The position numbers were made by a program, and so were the translations under genes. Shown here in pieces: positions 1 to 10,145 of a DNA stretch of 64,000 nucleotides (positions are counted from its first letter, which is position 1; the number at the start of each line of letters is the position of its first letter). The DNA comes from Lineus longissimus (taxonomy: Eukaryota; Nemertea; Pilidiophora; Heteronemertea; Lineidae). Location of the stretch: assembly GCF_910592395.1 (NCBI RefSeq), contig NC_088312.1, positions 16,749,292 to 16,813,291 of the forward strand, given 5' to 3'. The notes under the pieces were generated by a model that saw only the letters and a list, made by a program, of their open reading frames with translations, was not told the DNA's origin and made no database searches.

Positions 1-33
1 CCCTTTACTAACCTTTTTCTTTATTTCCAACAG
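1..33 (+). promoter_or_regulatory. Probable 3' splice site of an intron
   Basis: The window opens with a branch-point-like ACTAAC (7-12), a pyrimidine tract and CAG at 31-33, a textbook acceptor. The reading frame of the helicase below is open on both sides, so the stretch could also be translated. Seen directly; splicing is inferred. Confidence 0.4.
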
Positions 34-1720
34 ATAAAACATCTCATCATTCCGATTCAACAGCAGTTCCAACCATATGCCCACCAAGTGGATGAAGCCG
101 AAACCCAGCTTCAAACACATCCAGATGAAGACCAACAAGACACATGGGATCAACTCGCTCCAAACACAGAACATCGTGATGCTCAGGACCAGCACAGCAT
201 TCAACATCAAGATCAAACTCCACCAGAACAATATGACTTAGCACAAGATCTCAGTCTACCCACACATACAGAAGAAACCCTTCTACTTCACAAAGAGATG
301 CAGGACGATGAATTCCGACAAAAAGTCAGAGCATTCAATGAAGAGCAGAAAATATTCTTCTATGAAATACTCCATCACATCAAAACCTCAGATGAACCTA
401 TACATGCCTTCCTCACAGGAGGAGCAGGAGTAGGAAAAACTTTCCTAATGAAACTTTTATACCAAGCACTACTGAAGTACTACAATACGCAACCAGGAAC
501 AGACCCTGGCCTCCATCACATCTTGCTTCTTGCCCCGACTGGAAAAGCAGCATACCTCATTCGAGGCAATACTATCCATTCTGCATTCAAAATACCCATA
601 AGCCAATCACTGGACTTCAAGAACCTTGATAATGATTGATTAAATACCCTCCGAATGCAACTGGCAAGTACAAAAATCATCTTCATAGATGAAATATCTA
701 TGGTTGGTTCTGGCATGCTAACTTTTATTCACAAAAGACTGCAGGAAGTTACACTAAGCCCACAACCATTCGGCGGCATCTCCATTGTAGCATGTGGAGA
801 TCTATTTCAACTTCAACCTGTCTGTGATTCATACATATTCAAAAACAGGTCACAGGGATATGCCCCACTTGCTTCCAACTTATGGAAAGACAACTTCAGC
901 ATGTATGAACTTAAAAAAAATCATAAGGGAAGAAAATGAAAACACAGCATTACTGTTCAACAGGATGAGAGAAAACCATCTCACTGAAGAAGACAAGCAG
1001 ACATTACTCAGCAGGAATGTAGACTCAATACCAGATGATGCCCTCCACCTCTTCCTCACAAACAACAAAGTAGATGCCCACAACCATCAGGCATACACAT
1101 CAGCCACTACACAGAAAACAGAAATCCGTGCTCATGACTCCGTTATTGGCAACATGACAGAAGAAATGCACCATGCCATTCTTGACAAAATACCTAATGA
1201 TCCAAAGAAAACAATGCAACTACATGGACAACTTCAACTTGCTCTAGGACTTAAATACGAAATATCTGTAAACATATGAGTTGAAGATGGTCTAACAAAC
1301 GGTGCAAGTTGCATCCTTGAAAGGATAGATGTCCACACAACAAAACCAACAGGCATACTATGGGTCTCATTCCAAGATGAAGATGTAGGCATCCTAACAC
1401 GTACAGAAAATAAACGTCTCTACAAAAGATATATTACTCCATCCTGGACTCCACTCACACCAATCAGCAGACAACTCAGCATAGGAAAATCAGCCAAAAT
1501 AATGCGAACACAGTTTCCTCTACGACCAGTTTATGCCAAGTCCATCCACAAGTCTCAAGGAGACACTATACAACCATTATACAACCATTACCAACACTAT
1601 ACAACCAGACACTATTGGCGGTTGGCTTTACAGGACGAGCTCAACCACACATACACTATGTTGCCTGCAGCAGAGTGAAGACCTTAGATGGACTCTACAT
1701 GAAAAACTTCAATCCAGATA
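34..1720 (+). pseudogene. Helentron PIF1-like helicase domain, broken
   Basis: This is the C-terminal helicase part of a Helitron/Helentron rolling-circle transposase, which unwinds DNA during transposition. Visible superfamily 1 motifs: Walker A GGAGVGKTF (near 418), motif Ia LLAPTGKAA (near 525), Walker B IDEISM (near 685), motif III ACGDLFQLQPV (near 790), and the C-terminal motifs AKSIHKSQG (near 1535) and HIHYVACSRVKTLDGLY (near 1645). The frame stays open upstream of 88, so no start lies here, and the Rep nuclease half would be left of the window. Damage: TGA at 637-639, a shift at the A8 run near 912-919, TGA at 1277-1279, and a shift where a short CAACCATTATA-type tandem repeat (1563-1608) has expanded between the last two motifs. 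It is a dead copy. The fusion to the following endonuclease domain marks it as Helentron/Helitron2 type. Confidence 0.85.
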
Positions 1721-1779
1721 AAGTCAAAGTCAACCCAGATGTCAAACAAGAAATGGAAAGACTTCGTCAAAACCCACTT

Positions 1780-2440
1780 GGAACACTCACAACTCCAGAT
1801 CCAGATGTAGGACTCACAGTTGTCTATATAAATTCACAGTCACTCCACAAACACCTCAAAGATGTTGCATCGGACACCAGGCTTCAACAAGCGCATATAC
1901 TGATATGTTCCGAAACAAGATTTCAGCCACCTGATCTAGACGTCTCCTTACCAGGATTCAATCCGCCATTTCGAAATGATGAGATACTTCCATCAACTAG
2001 TCACTCAAGACCTTTCCATGGCGTGGCTATTTATACAAAACCCACTGTCACCTCAGCAACAACCATTCACAACACTCCCACCTGTGAAATTACCCTAACC
2101 CACCTACCAAACTCACTAAAAGTTCTTGGAATTTATTCCCACCCAAACCCAAATATATCCAACTCAAATCTATCCTCTATCAGCTTGTGGTCAACCATAA
2201 CCTTACATCAACACCAGCAATTATTTTAGGTGACTTCAATACCAACATCACTAATGACAACCTTCTGAACTTCATGCTCCAATATGGATTCAAACAGTAC
2301 ATTGAACAACCAACAACAAACCTAAAAACTACAATAGATCACATCTACACAAATATTCCCTCATCCGGTATCCAAGTAGGCACATTTGAGACCTACTATT
2401 CCTACCACAAAGCAATATGGATAAACCGTGTCTATGACTA
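1780..2440 (+). pseudogene. Helentron C-terminal EEP endonuclease domain
   Basis: This domain follows the helicase in frame from 1615 and belongs to the endonuclease/exonuclease/phosphatase (AP-endonuclease-like) fold that Helentrons carry at the C-terminus. Signatures: INSQSLHKHL, ICSETRF (metal-binding Glu, near 1910), GVAIYTKP (near 2020), ILGDFN (near 2225), TTIDHIYTN (near 2330) and SYHKAIW (near 2400). The last is normally Ser-Asp-His; here the Asp codon is TAC (Tyr) at 2403-2405, so a catalytic residue is lost. A frameshift near 2190-2220 separates the two halves. The frame ends with TAA at 2438-2440. Family assignment rests on motif order and the helicase fusion. Confidence 0.8.
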
Positions 2441-2471
2441 AAGGTGATAGGCTTATTGATACAAGAAGGCC

Positions 2472-3660
2472 TTGGTGCTCAAAGCCCCTTTCATTCTCTC
2501 TGAGGGTGGGCAGCTGTGCAGTGTCAGTGGAGATAACTGTGTGTTTCCAAACAGACCAATGTCAGATGACAGTAATAGTCACCATAGGCCTGCATGTGAG
2601 TCCACGTCTGATGAACCTGTGAGACAGCAACAATATGCAGTAACTGATGGTCAATATGGACAAAAGCAGCCTCAGATTCATCCAGTCAAGGAGGATACTT
2701 TTAAGTCGACCAACTTTTAAGATGGCACACTACATCGCAAAGCTCACATATTCCCACAAGTAGCACTTCCAATTGTTACAGTCAGTGTCGGGGATAAAGG
2801 TCAAGACAGCTTCGTCCAGACTCTAGCACTTATGGACTCTGGAAGCAGTACCTCATTTTGCTCAAAGGCATTGGTCGAACAGTTTAGATTGACTGGAAGG
2901 AAAATGCATTTCCCCTTAGAAACGTTGCATGAGGGAAAGGATATGGAAGCGACTGAGATTAGTCTGCAAGTACTCAGGACCCATCAAAGGAAGGAACAGT
3001 GTAAGGTCATTAGTCTGCCAAATGTCTACGCTTTGGATAAATTTCCCGAGCTCAATGGGTGTGTAGGAATGGATATTGAAAGATGGGAACATTTGAGAGC
3101 ACTAGCAGTACCTGAAGGTTACAATGTAAATTGCCCAGCATTCACCACGAATATTAATTCCCTTTGAAGCAAAATGTGGAAAGGATGCAGAGCCATATGC
3201 TACAAGAACAGCATTAGGGTGAGCACTCAATGGCTCTCTTGGAGATGGCCCTGCTGCGAAAGTAGTCTCCAACTATGTCAGTGATGCTGAAGTCCTCTTG
3301 GAAAGGCAAGTGGAGAAGTTCTGCATCTGGAGACAGGGATCCTGTCCAATAATAATGGAATGCAGTGGTCACCAGATGACTGGAAGATAGTGGTTTCCTG
3401 GGACAAAAACACCAGGTTATCCTTTCAAGTCTAGTGAGATGCAATTACCCAATGACAACGTCATGTTACAGCAGAGATTAAACAATCTCAGGAATCTCCT
3501 AGTGAAGGATCAAGAACTACACTCGTAGTACTGTACTGCAGTGAAGGACCTATTGGACAAAGGTCATGCGGAAAATCTTCCAGCCAAAGAGATTGACAGT
3601 GCACCTCGCCGAATGCAGTACCTGCCACAGCATAATCTCTAAACCCACAAATGACCTGTT
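2472..3660 (+). pseudogene. BEL/Pao retrotransposon fragment: protease to RT start
   Basis: Part of a BEL/Pao LTR-retrotransposon polyprotein. The central frame (about 2720-3167) shows the aspartic protease of the DUF1758 type, with ALMDSGSSTSF (catalytic DSG at 2835) and the GCVGMDI flap-side segment. Downstream, after a frame break at 3166, come the classic BEL linker words PYATRTALG, LNGSLGDGP and LLERQVEKF, then a VKDLLDKGHAE-like stretch at the entry to reverse transcriptase. The Trp expected after TALG is TGA (3220-3222), and further stops and shifts follow. All RT catalytic motifs, RNase H and integrase are missing. The stretch 2472-2720 is probably linker between gag and protease. It begins immediately after the Helentron stop, so the junction is a truncation or insertion boundary. 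Confidence 0.75.
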
Positions 3661-4240
3661 TTGCAATTGCCTAATAGTGAATCAACTACAACTGTTTAGC
3701 GTTGATCGGTCGGTCTTTGGCCTTGATCGGTCCGCTTCTCAGTATCTTTGTGCAAAGGATACTTACCCACTACATCTACAACAAATAATGACTCATTTTA
3801 TTGAACTTTCGTTGAAAGGTCAGTTGATTGTGCATTTGCACCCTTTCAGGACAGTCTTTACTTTCGCATAGCATTATATCGAACAATCGCAGTTCATAGT
3901 ATCGCATAGTGAATACTCGTTAATTTTGTGTAATATTGGACAATCTCAGTAAATTGCGTTAGAGCATTCGTTATTATTTCGCGTAGGCCTATTACTCAGC
4001 ATTATCTACAGGATTTGTGATGTGCGACTTTCAGTGTCTCTTTCATAAATGTTCACCCATTTAGTTCACATTTAAAGGCCGGGATGTTGGGGCCAAATTT
4101 GATTGATAAATGCATTGTTCGCTGCCTTGACATGATCTGTTAAAATTTCCAAGACACTATCGCCATCCATTAATTGTCTTTTTCCCCACACCCGCAAAGC
4201 CAATAATGACACTCCACGTAACTCAACCCAAAATAACATC
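3661..4240. other. No gene; possible BEL 3' LTR start near 4085
   Basis: No coding signal recognised. Two copies of a TTGATCGGTC word lie at 3703-3732. At 4074-4089 AAAGGCCGGGA is followed by TGTTGGGGCC, which has the form of a polypurine tract abutting an LTR that starts with TG. This would be the 3' LTR of the BEL element above, with most of pol deleted. The LTR end is not identified, and no second LTR copy is visible for comparison. Confidence 0.3.
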
Positions 4241-4267
4241 AGCCATAATATAAAACACTATGCTCTC

Positions 4268-4504
4268 CTATACTTCCCTTCTCTTACCAAAATCATTATT
4301 CACCTCGCATAGGCTGAGGGGTTGTGCTCGCTTCAGCAAGCCATTTTTAAGATATTGTTGAGCTTCATGATAACTTGAAAAATGTTTCGGTGATGTTTTT
4401 ACAAAGTAAGCTAAAACATCAACTGTAAAACTTTGATGTGGTGAAGTGGTGATGGTTAGCTTTGATAAGAAATCATTATCTATTTTCATGTTTGTCGGGC
4501 TCAT
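4268..4504 (-). CDS. Small protein of Polinton-like cassette, unknown function
   Basis: A 78-residue frame starting with ATG at 4504. I do not recognise the protein. It starts inside the end of the upstream capsid-like frame with a 29-bp overlap in another register, which is typical of compact virus-like gene strings and supports it being real. It has no obvious membrane segment, cysteine cluster or low-complexity tract. It is probably a minor structural or accessory protein of the same element, but that is inference from position only. It could be the N-terminal part of a longer gene truncated at 4268. Confidence 0.4.
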   Translation of the reverse strand: MSPTNMKIDNDFLSKLTITTSPHQSFTVDVLAYFVKTSPKHFSSYHEAQQYLKNGLLKRAQPLSLCEVNNDFGKRREV

Positions 4505-5312
4505 TTATAATTGGATAAATTTCAAGTTGTAGATGCATAAAAACGTGTGCATCTCTAAAATTAACTAATTTACCATTCTCATCTGTGATTTTGAATATTA
4601 GACGATTGGTAATTTCATTTACTTCCTTTTCATCATTTGGTTCATATCTCTGTAATTTAGTTTGAGTACCGTCATCTACAGAAAAAACACACAAAATATT
4701 TGAAGGGTCATTATTGTAGAACGTCTTAGTTTTAATCAATTAAATTAGATCTTAAAGTAAGCTGTGTTACGTAAAATTTCAATGGTTTGGAAGAATAATA
4801 TTTTCCTTTTTTGGTGAATGTTTCTTGTCCGAAACCAAACCATTTATTGATAATTTCAAAAGAACGTATTGTGGATGTTGTTGTTGTCTCTTTTCCGTCT
4901 ACCACTGTGGATTTCTTCGTATAAAGTAAATCTAATTTGAAAATTTCATCTTCGGTAAGTTCTAAAATCAAATAATTACTTTCGTCGCAATGAACTTTTA
5001 CATGGGTTATCTCTGCCTTTTCAAGATATTGGTTTAAAAAGGAACAAAATTCACTCAAACTGAAACGTTTTTCAATTGGAGCAACATTTTCGATTGCCCC
5101 TAATTCAAAGGTTCCAGAGTAGGAGTTATCATCTATAATCTTAACTGCTACATCCTGTCGTTTCTAAAATTTAAAATGATGCATGTTTATTGGTAATAAG
5201 TCTTTTGTCCACTCTTTAAGGCAATTGATTTTAAAACAAAAGGTTCTTTAAGGAAATACCCAAAAGGAGCTTCATTACAATTTCTTTCATCGATGTAAAA
5301 ATCGAGCTTCAT
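4476..5312 (-). pseudogene. Capsid-like protein of Polinton/Maverick-like element, broken
   Basis: An ATG at 5312 opens a frame that, allowing for damage, continues to the TAA at 4476, about 275 residues. Damage: a shift near 5225-5235, TAG at 5164-5166 and a shift near 4740. The C-terminal part carries NRLIFKITDENGKLVNF followed by an alternating hydrophobic strand ending HLQLEIYP. The same ITD-x-x-GK-x-x-NF pattern occurs in the neighbouring frame at 6368-6843. Together with beta-strand-rich composition this suggests a jelly-roll capsid protein, of the kind Polintons and adintoviruses use for the minor capsid (penton-like) role. That assignment is inference; a fold search would decide it. 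It sits between the membrane-protein gene (5486-6096) and the small overlapping gene (4268-4504), all on the minus strand. Confidence 0.4.
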
Positions 5313-5485
5313 TACTATTTATTATTATTGATATTTATGGATAATAAGGTGGCGCTGAAGGAGTAAGGTGGTGATGGTGTGAAGTTAAAGCGTTGGGGTA
5401 ATAGTGGTAATGATTTATTACTGTTGGAGGTTCTGGCTCTTTAATTTCTCTATCATCACTGTCTGAGCTAATTTCTTTCCTTCCT

Positions 5486-6096
5486 CTAAAATTTTTTTTC
5501 AAGGGACTTTACATCACCATTGTTGATTGAAGTAGTCTCTCTATGTTTTTTTCTAGTATCGTTTTTCATTGTGATGTATTTTTCCTTTTCCCTAAGAATC
5601 AATGCAAATTCCTCTGTGGAAATATGTGAATCAGACAAAGCTCTGCTTATCAGTTCGTTGATCGTGTTTAATTTGCTAATGGCCAAAATATATATTCTTT
5701 CATGTTTTTCAATTTTCTTAAGAATAATCTTCTTTTTCCAACTCAGAACAGAAGAAATAACTGCGCTACCTATTGTTACTGCACCCAAAGCTAAACCTGT
5801 TGGTGCGGTTATTATCCCCAATAAAGTACCAACACCAACACTACCTGATACGGCACTACTAAAATTAAGAAAATGACTAAGACCTGTGATAACACTGAAA
5901 GCTTTTTTATACTTAGAAAATATTTTCCTCCTGTATTCTATTTCTTCCTCAAAAAAATTTTTTTTTTCATCTCGGCAATCTGTTGCAATCTTTGTGGATT
6001 ATGTCCTTGTGGATTATGCCCTTGCAGTTTGTCTCTTTGGATTTCATCAATCAACTTTGGTAGACGTGGGTAAAGAGTTTCTACTGTATCTGCCAT
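5486..6096 (-). pseudogene. Small glycine-rich membrane protein of Polinton-like cassette
   Basis: ATG at 6096, about 203 residues. One frameshift lies in the A7T10 run at 5951-5967, after which the frame continues to 5486. Layout: a charged N-terminus with a repeated GHNPQ word, a basic-acidic helix (EEEIEYRRKIFSKYKKAF), a Gly/Ser/Ala-rich hydrophobic hairpin (VSGSVGVGTLLGIITAPTGL, then ALGAVTIGSAVISSV) and a charged C-terminal helix with KIEKHERI, ISKLNTI, SRALSDSHIS and EEFALIL. I recognise this arrangement as a family recurring in invertebrate virus-like mobile elements, with no characterised function known to me. The glycine-rich hydrophobic part suggests membrane association, perhaps a virion membrane-active protein. 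The homopolymer shift could be real or an assembly error. Confidence 0.55.
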
Positions 6097-6143
6097 TTAT
6101 TTAACATAAAAGATTAACAGAAAATAAAAGGCTAAAATGAAGT

Positions 6144-6350
6144 TTAAGAATTGTGAAAGGGACGAGTTGTCGATGGTTTGGCTTTAGGTTTAGGATCCAG
6201 TGGTTTTGATAGCTCTGGATTCGGTGGTTTTGATGGTTCATGTTTCGATAGCTCGGATAATGATGGATCGGGTTGAGGATCATACATTAACTTTCGCCAG
6301 TTTTTTTGGTCGTCGAGAATAACCCCAACACCTTGAACTCGTCTTAACAT
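6144..6350 (-). CDS. Proline/serine-rich small protein in cassette
   Basis: A 68-residue frame from ATG at 6350, with a tail made of repeated S-K-P / P-E-L-S-K-P words (SELSKHEPSKPPNPELSKPL). It lies in the gap between the upstream capsid-like frame (stop at 6368) and the membrane-protein gene (start at 6096), same strand. The frame is open upstream of the ATG and overlaps the capsid-like gene's end in another register, so it may be a shifted C-terminal extension of that gene. No function recognised. Confidence 0.3.
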   Translation of the reverse strand: MLRRVQGVGVILDDQKNWRKLMYDPQPDPSLSELSKHEPSKPPNPELSKPLDPKPKAKPSTTRPFHNS

Positions 6351-6367
6351 CCATCTTTCTTCACTAT

Positions 6368-6843
6368 TTATTCTAGGGAATTCTCGCGTCTAAACAATAG
6401 TTCATATTGAACGTATCCATCATTGAAATTTATTTGTTTACCACTCCCGTCCGTGATCCAAATTCATAGCTTGTTAAACCTATTACTACATTTCCTATCC
6501 TTTAATCCTGTTAGATAATAAGTGTTTATCTCCCCAAAATCACACTCTTTAACCGGCACCCTTGCCAATATATCACTCTTTTCCCCATTAAAAAGAATGT
6601 TTTCAGTATCAATTAAATCAGAGTGAATGCAGTAATACTCAAATCCTAAAAATTTGCTGGTTTATCACCAACAGAAATATCTTCAGTGATTTTCTTAGAC
6701 GGATTCGATGGATCTCTGATTCTTCTTGGTAATTGAAGCCCCGTATTGCGTGGGATGTCAAATCCAAAAATATCTTTGTTATAGCTTCTAATGGATAATT
6801 TATAAGGTTGTCCCTTGTGTTTTCTGAAAGAAATGTGACCCAT
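6368..6843 (-). pseudogene. Second capsid-like protein of Polinton-like cassette, broken
   Basis: ATG at 6843 opens MGHISFRKHKGQPYKLSIRS. The frame breaks at 6646-6656 (A/T run), continues as GFEYYCIHSDLIDTENILFN, meets TGA at 6465-6467 and carries on with IWITDGSGKQINFNDG and an alternating strand ending YELLF; it stops at 6368. The ITD-G-x-GK-x-INF block matches ITDENGKLVNF of the frame at 4476-5312, so the two genes look paralogous, as expected for jelly-roll capsid proteins. Only about 150 residues remain, so the N-terminus is probably lost or lies beyond a break. Upstream (6850-8050) holds no continuation that I can see. Confidence 0.4.
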
Positions 6844-6849
6844 CACGTC

Positions 6850-8045
6850 GAATCAGGTATTAAGTAGCATTTTGGGTGGATGGAGTTATGCACATTTCCA
6901 GAGTTATGCACATTTCCTTAGATCCTAAGCTTCAATTTGATACCTCTCCCACACTCATAGTTGGACTGGTTCCGAATATATGAACAGTTTCGTCATGAGA
7001 AAAATGGGAATTCTTGAAAACAGGTTTCTGAGAAAATTGTCCTTAAAGATAGGCAACACTTAACTAAAAAATTTCCTTAGCAACCATACTTCTTTATTGT
7101 TCTTGCTGATACCAGATCACACATATAGTCCATACAAACAATTTTTGAGAAAATTTTAGATTTTCCAGCACCCTGGACCTGGTGGATATCAAAACTTTGA
7201 TGGGTTTAAAAAAAGAATTCCATAAAATTGATGAAAATCTCAAAAAAGTTTTTTGCACTGATGTCCAGAATAGTTGACAAATATTAACAACTTATTCATG
7301 ATTTTTCAGATGTTGTCACAATCAGGTTACACAGTTGAAACAAATGAAGTGATGACCCTGGCTTTGAAAACAGAGCGTGGTCATGTGGGCGTTGCCCATA
7401 ATGAGAATTTCAAATTTGTAGATAATTCATTATTGAATGTACTGTTTATTTTACAGCACTGCATTTGACACCAATGTATGTTATTTTCCCTGACACTCTG
7501 CATCATTGTTGATTTAATTAGGCTACTTTTGTGAGAAAAAGGGTGTGGTCTAATGGGCCTCGCCAACACCTAAAGACATCAAACTTTCAAAACTAATCAA
7601 CATTCAACCCATGGGTTTTGAGTTCAGTTTTTTGATAAAACATCGTTGTTTAAGAGGCAGTGAATTACAAAATAGGTGTGGCTTTAAAAAGGGTGAGGCT
7701 TGAAAATTAAATCAAATGGTGACTTTTCACTCTATGGTTTAATTACCAGAATTAAACATCAGGCCCATTGTCGAGCTCCAAATTTTGTCAGAAAATATGC
7801 TAGAACAACGAGCAAAAAATGATTTGGGTGACAGCACTGACTCACTAACAACATATTTCACTACATGTACATGTATTTACAACAAATAAAATCAAACTTT
7901 ACTGTCTTTGAATGATCATAAAGTAACATGAATTGTTTCCGGGGTCATAGGTCACACTCACAGCCCCACTCCCCCTAACCACACACTGTCTGATCCGAGT
8001 CTATTTCTTCTTGGCAGCCCTCTTTCCATTGTTCTTTTCTGTTTT
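6850..8045. other. Non-coding stretch
   Basis: No coding frame with family resemblance. A 17-bp word (GAGTTATGCACATTTCC) is tandemly repeated at about 6886 and 6903. The rest is AT-rich unique-looking sequence, with an ACATGTACATGTA word near 7863. The right part may be the 3' untranslated region and flank of the minus-strand DUF7869 gene. Confidence 0.5.
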
Positions 8046-8051
8046 CTTCTT

Positions 8052-8427
8052 CTAAGGTGGTGGTTCCTGGTTTTCCTTCTCCTCCATCTCCCCGCCCTCC
8101 ACCTCCAAAACTATCTCGGGGCCAGCTGGTCTTGGGCAAACGATATTCTGTGTTGCTTCGGAACAGAATTCTCGAATCTTTGTAAACAAGTACCACTGCC
8201 TCTTCCTATCAAAGCCAGGTGGTGGAACTGCATCAGGTCTTGTTGCAGCTGGAGCGCTGTCTGGCTTCTTCAGCAGTTGCACACATCTTTCCTCACCGTC
8301 AGTCGACTCCATGACAAAAACTTTGCCGGGGTGATTAGCATCGAACCTGACAGTATAGGAATGAAGAACGAATTGATTGCAGTCAATTTTGTTTTGGCTT
8401 ATTGGATCCTGTGGATCTGAAAAGAAA
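8052..8427 (-). CDS. DUF7869 gene last exon
   Basis: The acceptor at 8428-8439 (TTCTTTTCAG) joins ATG AG|T to give MSFFSDPQDP in phase. A second acceptor-like CAG ten bases on would bring an early stop. Family-typical C-terminus: HPGKVFVMES, EERCVQLLKKP, PPGFDRKRQWYLFTKIREFC and CPRP, ending in an acidic tail, stop at 8052-8054. No damage. Together with exons 1-3 it makes the gene's order complete. Confidence 0.65.
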
Positions 8428-8628
8428 CTGAAAAGAAAATCTGATAAAACCATTCTGCAAAAGAATTTTTTTTGAATTAATTCATTTTATATTCTATTTC
8501 AAGTAGAAATGACTAATACTAGAAATTTGACACGGGGAATTTAATACTGTGAGTGTGAATATTACCAAAGAGTAATCAATATGGAACATGAACAGCATGT
8601 TTAAATGAAAAACTTTTTCTTACCTCAT

Positions 8629-10145
8629 CAGTGTTCTCCACGCCATTAAAAATTAAGGCGGCCCGCCCCTATTAAAATTGCCGACGGAAAAATCCGCCCT
8701 TATCAAAACTAACCCGCCCCTCTTAATTTCCGACCGCCCCTTTCAAAATTCCCATTCTTCATCTAATAAACTAGTCGTCCTAAAACATTATTTCAGTTCC
8801 GAGCATTCCTGATCGCGAGATTTTGTAATTCATGACGTGTTCCATCATTCCGAAGATCGTAAATGTCGGGCCGCACCAGCCTACGTCGATCGCAGCAATA
8901 AACGGAACAGCCCCACATGCTTCACTGTTTACTGTTTACGCCAGTGGCCGGCCGGCCACATGCGAGCAAGAGCAGAGGGGATATTACGTCTTAAGAAAAC
9001 ACTCCCGATGGTTCAATTGATCAAAAGCCCCGACAGTAAACAATTCGCAATCCGTTGGTGGTGGCTCCAATCACCACTTAATGAGATAGCACTGAGCGTG
9101 GGTGGGAGATTATATACCTGAAAAGAAAAGTACCGGTATGCGCTAGCTACAGCAGATAGCACTGGAATTTTCTGGGTTGGGGTACTGGACTGGACAGCAC
9201 GGACGCGCAGTGCTAAAACAATGGCGGGCCTTGAACGATTTGGTTTTGTAGCCGCTGGCTCGAAGCGCCCAGCTCCTGAAGAACCTTGTATTAGTAGCAG
9301 TAGCGAAGGTGGTTCATCTTCAGAAGACGAATCTTCTGACAGTGATGTCAGTGATGTCGATCGACCTTCGACTAGCGCAACGCCGCAGAAGCCTACAGCG
9401 AAGAAAGGTACTGGTAATTCGAAGCACGGTGATTCGTTCAAGAAGGATTGGCTAAGGACATACGCGTGGCTTATGTTTGATGTGGAAAAGGGTGAGTAAA
9501 ACAATGACCCCCAGGCCAAGTTTGAGTAACCAAATTATTAGTGGTTTATAGGAAATATATAAAACTTCGTGCGCAGGCGAATGCGCAAGTCAATAACCAA
9601 GGCTATTGCCTCTAGGCCTGAGCCTTCTTAATGGCCGGTACGTCAGACAAAAGGTCCCGTCGGTGACCATGAATGATAACATAATCATTTGTAGGCTAAG
9701 GCACTTGACAGGCCATTGTGAAAACAGAAAAGGGCCTTTCATATGGCCACCGGCAGACAACATGCTTCCTATAACGCGTCATCGTCGACCACGGCGTGGC
9801 GATTACTCCACAAAAAACAATCCACCTGACGTCGAGTGCCGCCGCACTCCGTCAATCGGCGACCACGTGGCGATTTCCCGTCAAAACCAATCCACCTGAC
9901 AGGTGCAGTCTGAGTCACGTTAGTACCGGCAGCGAGTCTTTTGATCTCAGCTGCACTCCGCTGATCAACGCTCCCAATCAAAGTAGGCCTAACACCGAAA
10001 TCAATCATGGCTGAGTGACAGGAGAAGAGAAGGCTATTAACTCTGTGGTGACTCATCATTCGCCATACGGCCGCTCTAACATGATTTCGAGGTATATATT
10101 TTAGTACATCCGCCCCTATTAAACCAGATACGGTTGAGAACACTG
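8629..10145. mobile_element. hAT element, 1517 bp, with 5-bp target duplication
   Basis: Left end CAGTGTTCTC (8629-8638) and right end GAGAACACTG (10136-10145) form a perfect 10-bp terminal inverted repeat of hAT style. The flanks CTCAT (8624-8628) and CTCAT (10146-10150) are a 5-bp duplication, shorter than the usual 8 bp of hAT. Near both ends are copies of a CCGCCCCT-TTAAA word (four around 8665-8750, one at 10110), likely subterminal transposase-binding repeats. Inside are a plus-strand first exon of a ZNF862-like transposase (9221-9491) and a direct repeat of about 35 bp (9795-9830 and 9867-9899, ending CAATCCACCTGAC). Downstream transposase exons are missing, so it is a non-autonomous deletion derivative. 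Removing it with one CTCAT restores the host gene's exon and donor. Confidence 0.8.
9221..9491 (+). CDS. First exon of ZNF862-like hAT transposase (remnant)
   Basis: ATG at 9221 opens about 90 residues, ending at a strong donor (AAAGG|GTGAGT at 9492). The exon has a Ser/Asp/Glu-rich part (SSEGGSSSEDESSDSDVSD), a basic stretch, and ends SFKKDWLRTYAWLMFDVEKG. That ending matches the position just before the TTF-type zinc finger in ZNF862/KIAA1586-like hAT transposases. The zinc finger, DDE and dimerisation exons are absent. Confined between the hAT ends, so it belongs to the inserted element and not to the surrounding gene. Confidence 0.6.

Noticed and set aside
5520-5876. Plus-strand 118-codon frame with hydrophobic stretches
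   Set aside because: Exact antisense of the glycine-rich membrane protein; the minus-strand frame has the family motifs.
9013-9519. Minus-strand 168-codon frame in the hAT
   Set aside because: Antisense of the ZNF862-like first exon with a strong donor.
8640-10135. Independent host promoter with first exon inside the DUF7869 gene
   Set aside because: The exon lies between perfect inverted ends with a target duplication, so it belongs to the inserted hAT.
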